Shown here piece after piece: positions 21,343 through 33,500 of a stretch of DNA of 64,000 bases. The stretch is taken from NCBI GenBank assembly GCA_028641055.1, contig CM054062.1, positions 171,912,347-171,976,346 of the forward strand. Reading direction: 5' to 3'. The translations under genes were made by a program, and so were the position numbers. Positions within the stretch are counted from its first letter, which is position 1; each line of letters starts with the position of its first letter. A model generated the notes under the pieces. It saw only the letters and a program-made list of their open reading frames with translations. It did no database searches and had not been told where the DNA came from. Source of the stretch: Alopecurus myosuroides (lineage: Eukaryota; Streptophyta; Magnoliopsida; Poales; Poaceae).

Positions 21343-22626
21343 ATACCCAGAAAGAAGGTGGAGATTGTTTTTAATACTTACTCACCCGTGGCAAGACTAA
21401 CTACTATTCAAGTGCTACTTTCATTGGCTACCTCGCACGGTCTTCTCGTTCATCAAATGGACTTTAAGACCTTTTTCCTTAATGGAGAGTTGGATGAGAA
21501 ATTTATATGAAGCAGAAGATGGTTTTGTAGTAGGTCAGGAAGGCAAGGTGTGTAGCTTATTGTAGTAGTTGTATGGCCTCAATAAAGCTCCTAATCAATG
21601 GCATGGAAAGTTTGGAATGACTTTTATTGCTAAAGCCTTTGTTGTAAACGAAACTGACAAATGTGTGTACTATCACCTTGATAGGGGCGAGGGAGTTGTT
21701 ATGTGTTTAAATATCGATGACACACTGATCTTTAGGACCAACCTTGATTTAATCAAGGCGATTAAGGATTTTTGATCTCGTTGTTTTGAGATGAAGGATC
21801 TAGGATTAGATGATGTCATCTTGAACATCAAACTGCCGAAAGATGATAATGGTGGGATTACACTACTTCAGTCTCATTATGTGGAAAAGGTCTTGAGTCG
21901 CTTCGGATATAGCGTCTGCAAGACTTCTCCAACTCCATACGATCATAGTGTGTTACTTTGAAAGAATCAACGGACTTCTATAGATCAACAGAGATATTCT
22001 CATATTATTGGCTCGCTCATGTATTTGGCTAGTGCTACGACCTGCCACGTTGTGAGAAAATTGATTTGATCTCTTTCAAATCCGGGAGATGATCATTGCG
22101 TGCGCTTGAAAGAATTATGCGTTATTCAAACGGCACATCGAGCTATGGAATTCACTACTCCGATAAGCCATGTGTACTTGAGTTTTATATTAATTAAAAT
22201 TGGATATCTGATGTTAATGAGATTAAGTCCACGAGTGGCTATATTTTTACACTTGGTAGTGGAGCTGTTTCATGGAAGTCTTGCAAAAGACTGTCTTAAC
22301 GAGGTTAACTATGGAAGGAGAACTCGCAACATTAGACACGGCCACTATTGAATCAGAGTGGCTTCGTGAGCTTTTGATGTACTTTTTGTGGTTCAAAAAC
22401 CAGTACATGCTATCCTAATGAACTATGATAATCAAACTGTGATCACCAAGATAAATAGTTCCAAGGATAATATGAAGTCATCAAGATATGTGAAGAGAGA
22501 TTGAAATATGTCTGGACTTATTGTGTTGCATTATATCTAAAACATCTATAAACTTGGAAAATATCTTCATAAAGAGTTTATCACTAATGTGATAGATAAT
22601 GCATCAAGTGAGATGGGTACCCACCG
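21343..22626 (+). pseudogene. Copia pol fragment, RT and RNase H
   Basis: Resumes the RT exactly where the left fragment stops: 'YSPVARLTTIQVLLSLATSH', 'QMDFKTFFLNGEL', then the active-site block as 'LNIDDTLIF' (normally Y/F-V-D-D) near 21705. RNase H follows with 'ESEWLRELL' (about 22350) and the usual tail 'DNASSEMGTH' near 22600. Many stops and frame changes occur (for example at 21508, 21564, 21773 and 22070). This is the 3' half of a Copia polyprotein of the Angela/BARE type by its wording. Confidence 0.8.
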
Positions 22627-23178
22627 TATGAGTTGTCCACAGAAATAACCTACTTTGTGTGATCGGAGATCCCATGAAGTAGATGTGGGAGACAAGATGT
22701 TGGTCAGTTGGGAAAGAGTATCCTTACAATATATCACTCCATGAAGATGCAATACTCTCCTAATCTGCATGGCAGGTTGACATTTGTCTTAATGAGTTTC
22801 AAGTGGTTTATTTATATAAGCAGAGATGTATTTTGTCGGGCATCTCTTGAGGAACTCGACTATATGAGTTTGACTGTTAAATATCACAGTCTATGCGAGC
22901 TTTGTGATCTCTAATAAACTTATAAAAGGCCTTTGGAGTATGACGTATAACCTCCACCCGCGGGAAAGCCTTGTGGCAGCCTAGTATTGGTCAAGAAGTT
23001 GTGTCAACTGGTATCACAACAAACTTGTAGTTCAAGTCATAGTCCACTATTTAAGTTGTGAACTAGTGTAGCTTAATATTATAAGTGGAAGTTCAACTTA
23101 ATAGTTTCCACTAAGCATCGGTATATAAACAATATTTTGCAACTATGATAAGATGTGGTAATGAGACTTTGTGGGGAT
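22627..23178 (+). mobile_element. Copia 3' untranslated region
   Basis: AT-rich sequence between the pol end and the 3' LTR, without a gene. It ends in a short purine-rich tract, TTTGTGGGGAT, at the position of the polypurine primer. Confidence 0.6.
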
Positions 23179-24045
23179 TATTGTACTTGGGTCTTGCCCA
23201 AAGCCCAACTAAAATCTGAATTTCTTATGGCCCATTCATGCATGGAATAGTGTGAGGAGTGATACTAAAGTGTAGTCCCACATGGCTAGTTGGGAGACAG
23301 TTGCACCACCTTATACGTACGGTGAGCTCTTTTATTATTATTATGATTTGATGTGAAGTGAGGAGAGGCGTCTCACACGCACGCTCCTCCTCCGCCGTCT
23401 GCCTCACTCTCGCCTCGTCATGACGTGCGGTGTGTTAATCACTAAGCCGTTTTCGATTCTTTTGAATTGTGGAACCAAACCGACTTGGCCGCGGTATATA
23501 AGCTGGCAGATGTCTGCGTTTCGCAATGTTCCAAACCTTTGCGCCACCACACAAGTCTTCGCCATCTCTCTTTCCAGCGTGCACCGCGAGAAGGACAACA
23601 TGCCACCGGAACCCCGCCTCTTGCAATCTTGTACGGGAGAGTGGAAATCAGCTTTTTGGGGAGCGCAATCGTGCGACAGCTAACGACGACCACTTCCCCA
23701 ACGCCGACTTCTCCTCGGATCTCGGCAACCTCTTCATGGATAATATGGGCAACGATGATCACTTCCCCAATGAAAACTTCTTCTCGGATCTCGGCAACCT
23801 CTTCATCGACAATAAGGCGAGGACGTGGACACCACTGTTGTCGGTTCCGCTCCCGCTGCACCGTACGTATATCTCTCATCTATATGAGATGATGCTACAA
23901 TTTCTGCGTCTAGTATTTGGTGTAGATTGGATCTGTTCATCTACTATATTAGATGTTTGCACGATTAGTATAATTGTTACCGTCATTATTCACTTGATAT
24001 TTATTTGGATTAAATCATATTACCAAATTGCTAATATTTTCAACA
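23179..24045 (+). mobile_element. Copia 3' LTR
   Basis: Begins after the GGGGAT tract with a worn start (TATTGTACTTGGG where TGTTGG would be expected) and ends AATATTTTCAACA at 24045. It has the 'CTTGCCCAAAGCCCAACT' and 'GCTCTTTTATTATTATTA' segments typical of this grass LTR. A TATA-like GGTATATAAGC at 23494 fits the start of the RNA. A 69-bp (23-codon) tandem duplication begins at 23691 and 23760. The following bases TCTCT could be one side of its TSD; the other side is lost. Confidence 0.8.
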
Positions 24046-24312
24046 TCTCTTAGGGTAAGTCTTTTTAGTGTGTCCCGTTTTCTAGCATTTGCGAGATTTT
24101 CAAATTCTTAACTTGGAACTTATGTGAGATTTCTAATGCATTTCCTTGCTCATGGTCTGTACTATGTCATCAAACGTTGTTTAACATATGCACACAAAAA
24201 GATAACAAGGAAGGGATTGCATGATCTAATACTCTTTTTTTAAAAGAATATGTTTTTCAATGTTCGTAATACATCAACGATAGTTGTTTCATTCTACAAA
24301 AGGTAACCAAAT
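24046..24312. other. Intergenic DNA and probable 3' untranslated region of the receptor kinase
   Basis: AT-rich, no gene. On the minus strand it follows the stop of the kinase gene. Several AATAAA-like words are degenerate and none is a confident polyadenylation signal. Confidence 0.4.
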
Positions 24313-27300
24313 CTATCGAGGGTACCTTGCAGATAACATGAACTCTTCCTCCAAACTATATATCCGAGTTGCCTCTTTCGTGTTTCTTGCTCCTTCGGTT
24401 GTTGGCAGATTCCTTCGTATAGAATTCTCCCCAGATTTTTGAGTTGCAGCAACATGGCTTTCTGATGTTTGAATGCTCTCTAGCGCCATCTCTACTTGTC
24501 TCATTGTGGGCCGGTCTTCTCCTGTTAGTGTTATGCATGTTGCAGCTAACGCAGCCACTTCTTCAACTTCTTTGCCGCCCCCCTCCTCATTAACTTGCGG
24601 GTCTAATATGTCTGTCAAACTTCCTTTTGTAAGCAAAGTGGCAAAATGTGCTACCAAGCCTTCATCTTCCGAGGACATATATGAAAACGGTTTCTTTCTA
24701 GTAAGGAGCTCTACAAGAATAACCCCAAAACTATAGACATCGCTCTTTTCTGTAAGTCGCCTTGTGTAATAGTAGGTAGGATCCATGTAGCCAATAGTTC
24801 CTTGCACTTTTGTGGTTATGCCTGATCGGTCAACCGGAATGTGCCTTGAAGCTCCAAAATCTGCAACCTTTGATGTCAGAGTATCATCAAGAAGTACATT
24901 GGTGGACTTGATATCCCTATGAATTATAGGGACTGACACAGCTGAGTGAAGATACGCGATAGCTCTGGCCATCTCAATTGCGATCCTCAACCTATCATGC
25001 CATGACAATGATTTTGGTCCTGCGACATGAAGATGGTCGTAAAGTGTCCCATTTGGAATAAACTCGTAGACGAGCAGTGGCACTTCTGTCTCGAGGCAAC
25101 ATCCAAAAAGCTTCACCACGTTTCTGTGATTTATTTGAGAAAGTATAGCGACCTCGTTTATGAATTCATCAATTTCTCTTTGGACTGCAATCTTGGACCT
25201 CTTGATGGCTACAACATGGAGGTCGGACAAAATCCCTTTGTATACGGTGCCGTGCCCTCCGCCGCCAAGCTCGCGAGCTTTATCAAAGTTGTTTGTTGCT
25301 TTCTGGAGTTCTTCTAATGTTATGATCATCCTTTCAGCTATGTCTGCCCTTTGAGCTACCAGTTGTTGCAACAGCTGCCCGCGGTTCTGTTGGAAGAAGC
25401 GTTCTCTCAGCTTCTTAGCCCTACGATGCTTATGCTTGCGAGCGAGGAGGACTATGAGGAGAGCCAGAAGTATAAGGCCGACGCCACTACTGACCCCTAT
25501 GCCAACGCTTAAACCTGAAAGGAAATGCAGCATATTAAATTTATCTGTTATGTTATTATAAAGCAAAAGTTAACACATGGCTAAGATTTAATGTAGAAAT
25601 AAGACAGAAAGAGAGTTAATCTTGCAAATAAGTTATAAAACATGGTGGAGATTTCACATTTAGTCCCGAGTATTTAAAATTCCAGATATAACGACGTGGA
25701 AATAAATAAAATCCTTAAGTTGTATGACTAAATTTTTTTTTAGGAAAGAACGGAAACCAGAACCTAATGCAAGTCCGATCCACAGTACGAAATTAATATT
25801 TGTTTAACGAAATAAAACATTGACTGAGTATTCCTAACGCTTCTTCTATATTTAATAATTAGCGGAAGTGAACTTTTTTTGAAAAACAGGGGGGCCAAAA
25901 TAACCCCCCCCCCCCCCCCCCCCCCCCAAGCTCCATTTTACAAAATGAAGCCAGGGAGAACAGAATTGTACGCGAGGGAAAGCACAGGCACTTCCCTAGC
26001 AGATTTTTCTGAACTTATTATTTAACTTATTTTCCATTCACAGTTTTGAATTTCATTGGCCCAATAATAAATAGATATTTGATAAGCACTATAAGTGTTT
26101 AGTATTTGTAACTGGCAAGCTAGCAAGAAATAGAAATCTGTATTTGTTTCAGACTGAATTGCGAAAAGTTTTATGAACTGCATTCGAACAAGAAATTAGG
26201 AGTTCATCTCAAAATCAAATAGCATCATATAAGGGAAAGCATCCAGGAAAAAATAATGATGAAATTCAGTGTATGGAGAAATGTCTTTCCGAATGTACTC
26301 CTGTTTTCCCTATTTGCAGAGGCATTGGATAAACAAAATGAGCTAGGAATAGAAGATGCCGCTGGACTAACAAAAGCATACTTAATGAGAGAGTGAGAGC
26401 TAGCAAGAGAGTACTAGTAGTAGTAGAGCTAGCAAGAGAGTAGTAGTAGTAGTAGGTTGAAAATAATAACAAGGAAAAATAAAAATGATTATTGAATTTA
26501 GAAAAGAGAGTTAATCAATCTAGTGTAAAAAATCAAACGCTATTGATCTTAATCAATAGAAAATCAAGTTGAATGTGGGTTTGCTCACCTGTAGAAGAAG
26601 AAGCCCGAGGAAGAGGAGATACAGCGCAGCCATCCCGCTGGGTATGGTTTCCCTGGGTGCCTGGCGGGCACCGGCATTGGAACGTTCCAGGCCGGTTGGT
26701 ACACTCGCCGAAGCAGCCGTAGTCTTGTGGCCGCTCACACTCGTCGACATCTGAAGCCAATTACGCACGCAGCAATCAGCGATTTGCAGGAGCAATGACT
26801 GAATCTGAATTAACCAACCTTGGCATCCGTCGGCAAGGTACGGGTTTCCATGGTAGCCTTGTTGGCAGTCGCACACGTAGCCGCTGCGGACGGCCGTGAC
26901 GACGTCGCGGCAGGAGCTGTGGCGGCTCTTGCAGGCGCTGCGCGCGGCGTTCCCGGAGCACGTCGAATTGTCGACCGGCGTACTGTCCTGTCCGAGACGC
27001 GTTGATCCGATAGCCCAGCTCAGGAGCACGGGAACCGCCGTCTCGTCGAGGTTGACGGGCAGCGCCGCGCCTCTGGTGGCGGCGGCCTCCTGCTGGAGCC
27101 AGCCCTGCTCGGCGATGAGCACAAGGGGCAGGCCGAGGGGGTCATGCTCCGGCGGCCGGCTCACGTCGAGCCGCCTGTACTGCACGTCGTACGAGGAGCG
27201 GCCGATGCTGATGGGCATCTGGCAGCAGCCGACGCCCGTGCACCTGCCGTCGCTGAGGGACAGCGTGTCACGCCCCGAGCCCAAGCCGGGGCAGAAGGAG

Positions 27301-27794
27301 GCGCAGCCGCTGATGGTGACGTTGTTGCTGATTTCTCCAGCGGTCAGTTGCGCGAGGACGTCGCAGCCCCTGACGATCACCAGCTCGTTGCCGCCGTCCG
27401 ACAGCGCGTACGGCCCGCCGTCGCCGCCGAGGCCTCGCCACGCGGCGCGGCCGTCGGTGGCGCCGCCTCTGCCGTCGAGGGAGGTGATGTTGATGCCGCC
27501 GATGCGGGCGGCGCGCACGGTGGCGTTAGCGAGGGAGATGTTGAGCACGTGGAAGGCGCCGTCGTCGCCAAGGAGCAGGCGGGGCGGGTGGCGAGTCCTG
27601 TCGCAGGTGAGGTTGAACCCCGGCGAGTGGTAGCAGCCGGCGCCGATGCCGAACGGGTACGGCACGCTGCTCACGTCGCCGCAACCGGTCGGGCAGTTGG
27701 GCAGACCTGTGCTGCTTGCTGCGACGGCGTGCTGCACTGAAAGCAACAGCAGGAGAACGGCGAGCGAAATCAGCGGCGCGGCGCTGGATCCCAT
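24313..27794 (-). CDS. Wall-associated receptor-like protein kinase (WAK family), three exons, intact
   Basis: Exons on the minus strand: 27794-26819, 26750-26589 and 25514-24313. Introns are GT-AG (68 and 1074 bp) and phases agree; the joined frame is 2340 bp, 779 residues. Order: signal peptide (residues 1 to about 26), a Cys-rich GUB_WAK-type extracellular domain ('[18 protein letters not shown]', 'FNLTCD'), EGF-like repeats with 'DVDEC' at the exon 1/2 join, a transmembrane helix (about 383-404), then a Ser/Thr kinase. The kinase shows [15 protein letters not shown] Lys (about 484), HRD-IK-TN (578), DFG (598) and GTIGYMDP. The C-terminus SLEEEF-LSARYPR is the usual grass WAK ending. Such proteins sit in the plasma membrane, contact wall pectin and signal in growth or defence. 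It is an RD kinase and all key residues are present. The start is chosen because it opens the signal peptide; an upstream in-frame extension lacks one. Confidence 0.93.
25515..26588 (-). other. Second intron of the receptor kinase gene
   Basis: 1074 bp between donor ACAG|GTGAGC (26589/26588) and acceptor TTTCAG|GTTTAAG (25515/25514). It holds a run of more than 20 Cs at about 25905-25927 and a (TAG)n microsatellite in two blocks around 26412 and 26443. No inserted gene is visible. Confidence 0.75.
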
Positions 27795-28096
27795 AGCTGT
27801 GTCTGTCAACGGCGTGTGCTTGTGTGGTCTACTCGAGCGATTTAATGTACTGTACACATGAGTACGCTTCCCCACCGTTGCATAAAATTGTTGCCTTCAC
27901 ACTTTCTTCTTCTTCTTTCCACGACATGTGCTGCTCTTCGCGTTCGATTTGTTTTCTTCTACTCCAGTCCCCTTGATTCATTATTCTACCCAGTCCTCGT
28001 CACGCTTCTCCTCCCATCCCGACGAGGCAACGCGTCCAGAAATTTCGCCACTGCTGACCATCCCAACAACCGATCAATCAAACACAGAGTTGCTAA
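27795..28096 (-). promoter_or_regulatory. Upstream region of the receptor kinase gene
   Basis: The only non-transposon DNA directly upstream of the start codon. It is pyrimidine-rich on the plus strand (CTTTCTTCTTCTTCTTTCC near 27901), that is a GA-rich leader on the gene strand. No clear TATA box was found. The promoter probably includes, or was displaced by, the element at 28097. Confidence 0.35.
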
Positions 28097-28854
28097 GGGT
28101 GTGTTCGGTTTTAGAATCGGGTGGAACGGAATGGAACCGTTCTTCTATTTTGGGTTCGGTTGGAGAAATAAAAAACGAAATGGAATACCAATATTTGTTA
28201 AACGTTCAACTAATTAGGGCCTAAACTTGACTTTTTTTATCTCAAAACCGGAGTCGATAGAATCGCCATCGCGCCTTGCTCGGGCCACCGTCCATGCTCG
28301 TCTCGGTCGCCATGCTCGCCTGGTCCGTCCCCGTCACGCCTTGCTTCGGGCCGGTCGCAGCCGTTTCTTGGCTCCAGCCGACGGCCACCGTCGCGCTTTG
28401 CTCCACCCTGGCCGACACCGTCAGTAGCAGCCGTGTCGGGTTGGCTGGCCGACGCCGCGCCTCGTGCTAGCTGGCTGGCCGCCGCCCGCCGCGCCTCGTG
28501 CTAGCTGGTCGGCCGCCGCTAGTCAAGGGGAGAAAGGAGAGCCTATGGCCGGCTGTCGTCGCCGCTCCTCGGGCTGGTCGGCTGCTGCTGCCTGCTGGTC
28601 GAGGGTGGAGAGAGAGGAGAGGTTAGCGCCAGGGGAGAGAGGAGAGATTAATGAGGGGTGATTTTTTTGCGTTAGCAATACGTTCCACTAGGTCCGGCCG
28701 ATTCGGTCGGACGAGTGCGTTCCGTATATAGACCGAATATTCCCTTCTGAGGAACCATCTCGTTCCATTCGTTTCGTCAACCGAACACAAGAATAGCCTC
28801 CGGGTGCTGAACTGTTCCATTCCATTCCACTTTGTTCTGAAACCGAACACACCC
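28097..28854. mobile_element. PIF/Harbinger (Tourist-like) non-autonomous DNA transposon
   Basis: Terminal inverted repeats start GGGTGTGTTCGGTTT at both ends (15 identical bases, then a diverged match to about 46 bp including TGGAA-GGAATGGAAC). The element is flanked by TAA at 28094-28096 and 28855-28857, the TSD of this superfamily. It is 758 bp and GC-rich in the middle with a short 'GCTGGCCGCCG' repetition. It has no transposase gene. It lies about 300 bp upstream of the receptor kinase start. Confidence 0.88.
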
Positions 28855-28913
28855 TAAATCAACGGCAGCTCGACGCAGCGGGCATGTCCAATGTTTAATA
28901 AAGATACACGGTA

Positions 28914-29225
28914 CACCCTCCGATCCGTAATTACTGTCGTGAGCTCTAAGGAAATTTGTACCAGTCTAGTATTGTTTTCCCGACATTTAGGGCAGCCGCA
29001 ACGTGAGAAAAACTACATCTCAAGTCCTACGTGGTATGGTTAAAAGTACACCTTATATATAGAAAATTAATATACTCTCTACTCTATTTCTTGCATGCAC
29101 TAATATGATAAGACATGTGGATCCTAAATTATGGATTAAGTTCACCTTATACATTATGGGAAAATCCATATGACAAGTGAGGTCTAGCTTATGCCAAAAA
29201 CTCACCTTATATCGATCGGAGGTAG
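28914..29225. mobile_element. Stowaway-like (Tc1/Mariner) MITE remnant
   Basis: Ends read CACCCTCCGATCC on the left and, inverted, CTACCTCCGATCG on the right, each flanked by TA. The left arm continues in the style of Stowaway ('GTAATTACTGTCG'). The two arms do not match further in and the middle repeats 'CACCTTATA' (29049, 29141, 29203). It may be a composite of two MITE fragments rather than one element. Confidence 0.45.
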
Positions 29226-29456
29226 TATTATTTTAAGGATGGTCTAGTTAGCAACAATCAAAGAATTGAACCCAATAAATGGAGACCACATCCCATTTAA
29301 GAGACCTTGGGCTAGGTCTAAAAGCTCTTCGCATATAAAACTCCCGAATCCGGAGAGGTTTGGATGTCGACGCCGATGGCCCTATTTAATCGCAAGCGCG
29401 GCCGCGAATCAGATTTGACCATGAGAGGGACGCGTCGATTATTGCGCCCGACGGCT
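29226..29456. other. Unassigned DNA before the LINE
   Basis: No gene or repeat recognised. The last 120 bases are GC-rich and contain a NotI-like GCGGCCGC. The LINE similarity starts abruptly at about 29457. Confidence 0.3.
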
Positions 29457-30514
29457 CGCAATATGTTGTACAAGGTAATTTAAAAAATGATTGTTTTACG
29501 TCTTAAACATGTACTTGATGATGTTATCTCTTCAACTCAGAGTGTTTTTGTCTCGGGAAGACTCATTACAGACAATGTCTTGCTGACTTATGAGAGTCTC
29601 CATAGTATAAAGGATAAAAAGAAAGGTAAGTGGGGTTATTGTGGAGTCAAATTTGATATGCACAAAGCCTATGACCATGTTGATTGGGTGTTCTTGGAGA
29701 GGATGATGACACGGATGGGTTTCAATGAAGTTTTTGTTTCACTCATCATGTCCTGTGTTAGCTTTGTTAAATACAAAATCAAATTCAATGATCAAGAGAC
29801 AGACGGGTTTACACCAAGTAGGGGCTTAAGGCAAGGTGATCCTCTTTCCCCCTACTTGTTTTTGCTTTGCACACAGGGCCTTTTAAGTCTTCTGGCTCAT
29901 AGAGAGGATGTTCGTGGTTTGGAAGGTGTAAGGGTATGAAGAAATACGCCATCGGTTTCTCATTTACTCTTTGCTGGTGATTCCCTAATCCTTATGAAAG
30001 CAAATATGGATAATGCAACCTCGTTGAGTCGGGTACTTGATCAATATTTTGCAACCTCGAGACAATTGGTGAGCCAAGAAAAATGTAGTACATTTTTCAG
30101 TCTTAATGTACTTGCGGAGACTCGTGCTGAAATTTGTACTCAGCTAAACATCATGACGGAAGCTATTTCTGACAAGTACCTTGGCTTGCCTGCACCTGTT
30201 GGGGCGGACAGATCTGATATCTTCTTGTATTTACTTGAAATGATCGTTAAAAGATTGGAAGGATGGAAAGAAAAATTCCTATCTATGGGAGGTAAAGAAA
30301 TTTTGTTAAAAGCTATTATACAGTCTATATCGGTGTATGTTATGAGTGTCTTCAGAATCCCTAAGAAGATCCGCAAGGAAATGACTGATCCCATGGAAGC
30401 CTTCTCGTGAGGAGATTCCAAAATGTATGCATTGGATGGCTTGGCGGGACATGTGCATCCCAAAGAAAATGGAGGTATGGGCTTTCGAGATTTGCATGCT
30501 TTCAATTTGTCTAT
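29457..30514 (+). pseudogene. L1-type LINE reverse transcriptase, first part
   Basis: Reads as a plant non-LTR RT: 'LKHVLDDVISSTQSVFVSGR' (RT block 1), 'FDMHKAYDHVDW' (block with the first Asp), 'SRGLRQGDPLSPYLFLL', then the active site as 'LLFAGDSLIL' (about 29965), where the family has FADD. After this come 'DKYLGLPAPVG' and the thumb 'GWKEKFLSMGGKEILLKAI'. Stops at 29485, 29937 and 30408 break the frame, and the start of the element (ORF1, endonuclease) is missing. It stops at 30514 in '...FRDLHAFNLS' and resumes at 53195. Confidence 0.85.
30510..30514. repeat. Target-site duplication of the LARD, left copy (TCTAT)
   Basis: Matches 53190-53194. Joining the LINE across one copy restores its reading (Asn-Leu-Ser, Met-Leu-Ala-Lys-Gln). 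Confidence 0.92.
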
Positions 30515-33500
30515 TGTAACATCCCTGATTTTTGGAAACTCCAAAAATCACTAAAAATTAAAACTTTCGTTTTCTGGATTAAAGGAAGCCACTAAAAACA
30601 AATGAAAATCAAACACTAAGTATATATTATTGTTATTCCAATGTTACTGGAATTTAAAATCCATTATGCCTCTGTTTTCCTAAACCCTATTCAAAAATAA
30701 ATTCAAGAAATTGTTTTCTCTTAACAAGCCTTATTATATAAAATGTTTTCCTAAACAAAATATTTTCCAAATGTTGTTTTCAAATTCTATCCATCAATAA
30801 TAGTTCATCTTTCAGTTAATTGATTAACAAAAATATTTTCACAGTCAAAATTAACTATATCACTTCTCAACTACTACATCAAGTAACAAAATGCTTTCCA
30901 CCAAATTCATTATAAGAAAAGGACTTAGAGAAAACATATTTTCAAAAGTGTTATGCCTCTGATTTTATTCGACCAATTATCTAATTAATTACTTCCCATT
31001 ATGAAAAATGGCATTAAGTAGCTATTAGTAATCTAATCTTATTTAGAAAATAATTTTTTTAAGCATGTTGAAACAACACACAAATGTTTTAATTTGAAAG
31101 AGAAATATTTTACAAAATTATAAAATTTTGTTTGGGGTTAAATGGATTAATTAATCAAAAGTTATCAATTAAAGAATATAGAAAAGGAAAAGAACAAAAA
31201 AAACAAATAAGAAAAAAAGAGCCAACGCAGGCCAGCCCACTTTCTTTCCTCTCCACATCTTCCTCGCGCACGGCCCGAGCGGCCTAGTAAAAAAAAACAA
31301 CAGCAGCCCGAGCGCGCCCTCTCTCTTTCTCTCTCTAGAAGGTGGGTCCCGCGATGACAAAGGCGATGACGTCATCGTCTCCTTCCTCAGTTACTCGCAG
31401 TGAACAACCAAAACACCGAATTAATGCCCGCGTTTAAGGCCGTAATAATCTCCCACGTTTCTTCCCTATGATAGCCCTCTCCCTCCGCATCATTTCCGCT
31501 CTCCTCCCTCTCCTTTCTATGTCGCCAGTCTCTGTAAATCGCTCGCCGGAGATCCACGGAGCCGTCGCTGCGTTTCTTCGACTCCGGCCACGGTAGCAGG
31601 TCCACACCGCCCTTTTTAGTCCTGTATGGATGCCCTCGCATGCGCACACCCCTCACGCATGTCCACGATTTCTTCCCGCAGGGAATTGGCAAGAACAAGC
31701 TCACCGGAGTTGTTTCTCCACTGCCGCCTCGAGTGCCGCTCATCGCCGTCGACAGAGGCCACGAGGGAGCGCGCCGTCGGCGCCATCCGAACCTCCGCGA
31801 CGTTCTCCTTCTCGTCATCGCCTTCCTCGAGCCCCAGACCCTCCAGAGAGCCTCCCCGTCGTTTTCCAAAGAGCGTCGGCCGCCGCATCTCCATTCACCG
31901 GCGACCTCCTCCCCGTGGTGAGAAACCCTAGCCCCTGGTTTAATCTGTGTCGTTTGATCGATACCGAGTGGCTATGTTTTAATCACTTAAGCGAAAGGGT
32001 ATCGACCAATCACATTACGCCCTCTAGCAGCCTAGTCAGCGCCCAGTCAACACATTCAATCAATGAGAGCACGCCTCGTGGCCAACCATTTTTCAGATTT
32101 TCTCCCGAATAGAATTAAAATGCCAGTTTTGCACAAAACGGCATGCATATTAGAATCATCATATGTTTTCAACCACTTAGACAAATTAGGAAATTTGGAC
32201 TTTTTGAAATCCCCTGGATCTGTAGAATCTTTTAGCACTGTTTAAATTCAATATTGACTAACTTAAATTGGTTCAAATTTAAATATGCCTGTTTGATGAA
32301 TTTTGGCATTATTCAAATTCTACAAATCCAAAAATTACAAATAAAATATATTTGGAAACCTTAAGATGTGTACTTTCATACCCTCTGTTCCAAAATAATT
32401 TCTGAATAGGTAAAATTTGAATTTAGAATTAAGTAGTCTAATTGAGTACTTTTTACATAGATTTAATTCTACGAATATTTAGAATATGTTCCCTTAAGCA
32501 AAATTTCTCCATTTGGCAACCTTAAACCAAACACGTCAGTACCTACCCGTTTTGGACATCCTTGGACCATGACCATGTGTTTTGACCAAAAACCGAACAT
32601 AGTGATTCATCCTTTTCACCATGTCTTAGAATTTGTTTCCATCCTTTTATTCCTTGATGTTATGGCTATTTGGAGAGAAGACCAAGTCCCGAGTATGTGT
32701 CAATCACATATAAGACCAAGTAGTGAACATAAAATACTAGTACCATAGTTTTCTATCTACTTCTCCACTCTCCTATTCTTGCTTCAAGAATTCATCAAGT
32801 TAGCAAATGGAAAACAAGACTCAAGCAATAGAAGGCACTTCACTTTCAACTTGGTGGCAACATGAAGAGTTACAAGGGAGATCAATGAAGAAATTTAGAA
32901 TAAAAGACTTGGACTCCATAACTAGAAACAACTCAAGGAAGTGCAAATTGATGAAGAGATCAAGAAGAAGACCAACCGCTTTCTCTTTCTATCTTTTCTT
33001 CTTCTTTCTTTTTGACTTAGTGGTACATTCACAAGTGATCAAGATCAACCCTTAGTTTGTTCCCATCCCATAACTAAACTAATTAGTGAAGTGAAAAACC
33101 ATGAAGATTTATCAAGTTCAAGAGAGGCTTTGCAACAAGGAGGAAACTACAATAGAAGCAAGAAGATGATCTTCAAGAAGACAAGCATGTGAAGACTTGG
33201 AGCAATCCATACAAGCTGGAGAACTAGAAAGTTTTTTTTGTCCAACCATTGACCCAGATGGAAAATCCCAAGACTTTATCTTGTTATCTCTATTGTTATG
33301 AAGTTGGTTGAACCTAGACCTACCCTAGACCAAAATGGAAGGACTAACTTAGATCACTCAAATGTATTGATAAAAATGACTAAGTGATACACATTGATAT
33401 GTGTTACTTTAGTTGAGATAGTTAGATCACCTTAGTGAACTCTTGGAAACCCTTAACAAATATGAAACCATTAGAGAATGAATCTTTCAAACTCAAACCT

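Noticed and set aside
3199..24045. LTRs at 3199-4512 and 23179-24045 as the two ends of one Copia element
   Set aside because: They point in opposite directions and do not resemble each other.
26896..27740. Long plus-strand frames (245 and 198 codons) opposite WAK exon 1
   Set aside because: The exon is very GC-rich, which leaves the other frames open. They show no domain and disappear outside the exon.
31387..32112. Overlapping frames of 160 and 101 codons on both strands in the LARD 5' LTR
   Set aside because: They lie in the GC-rich leader island of an LTR. The copy in the 3' LTR (37641-38070) has a different set of frames, so there is no sign of coding selection.
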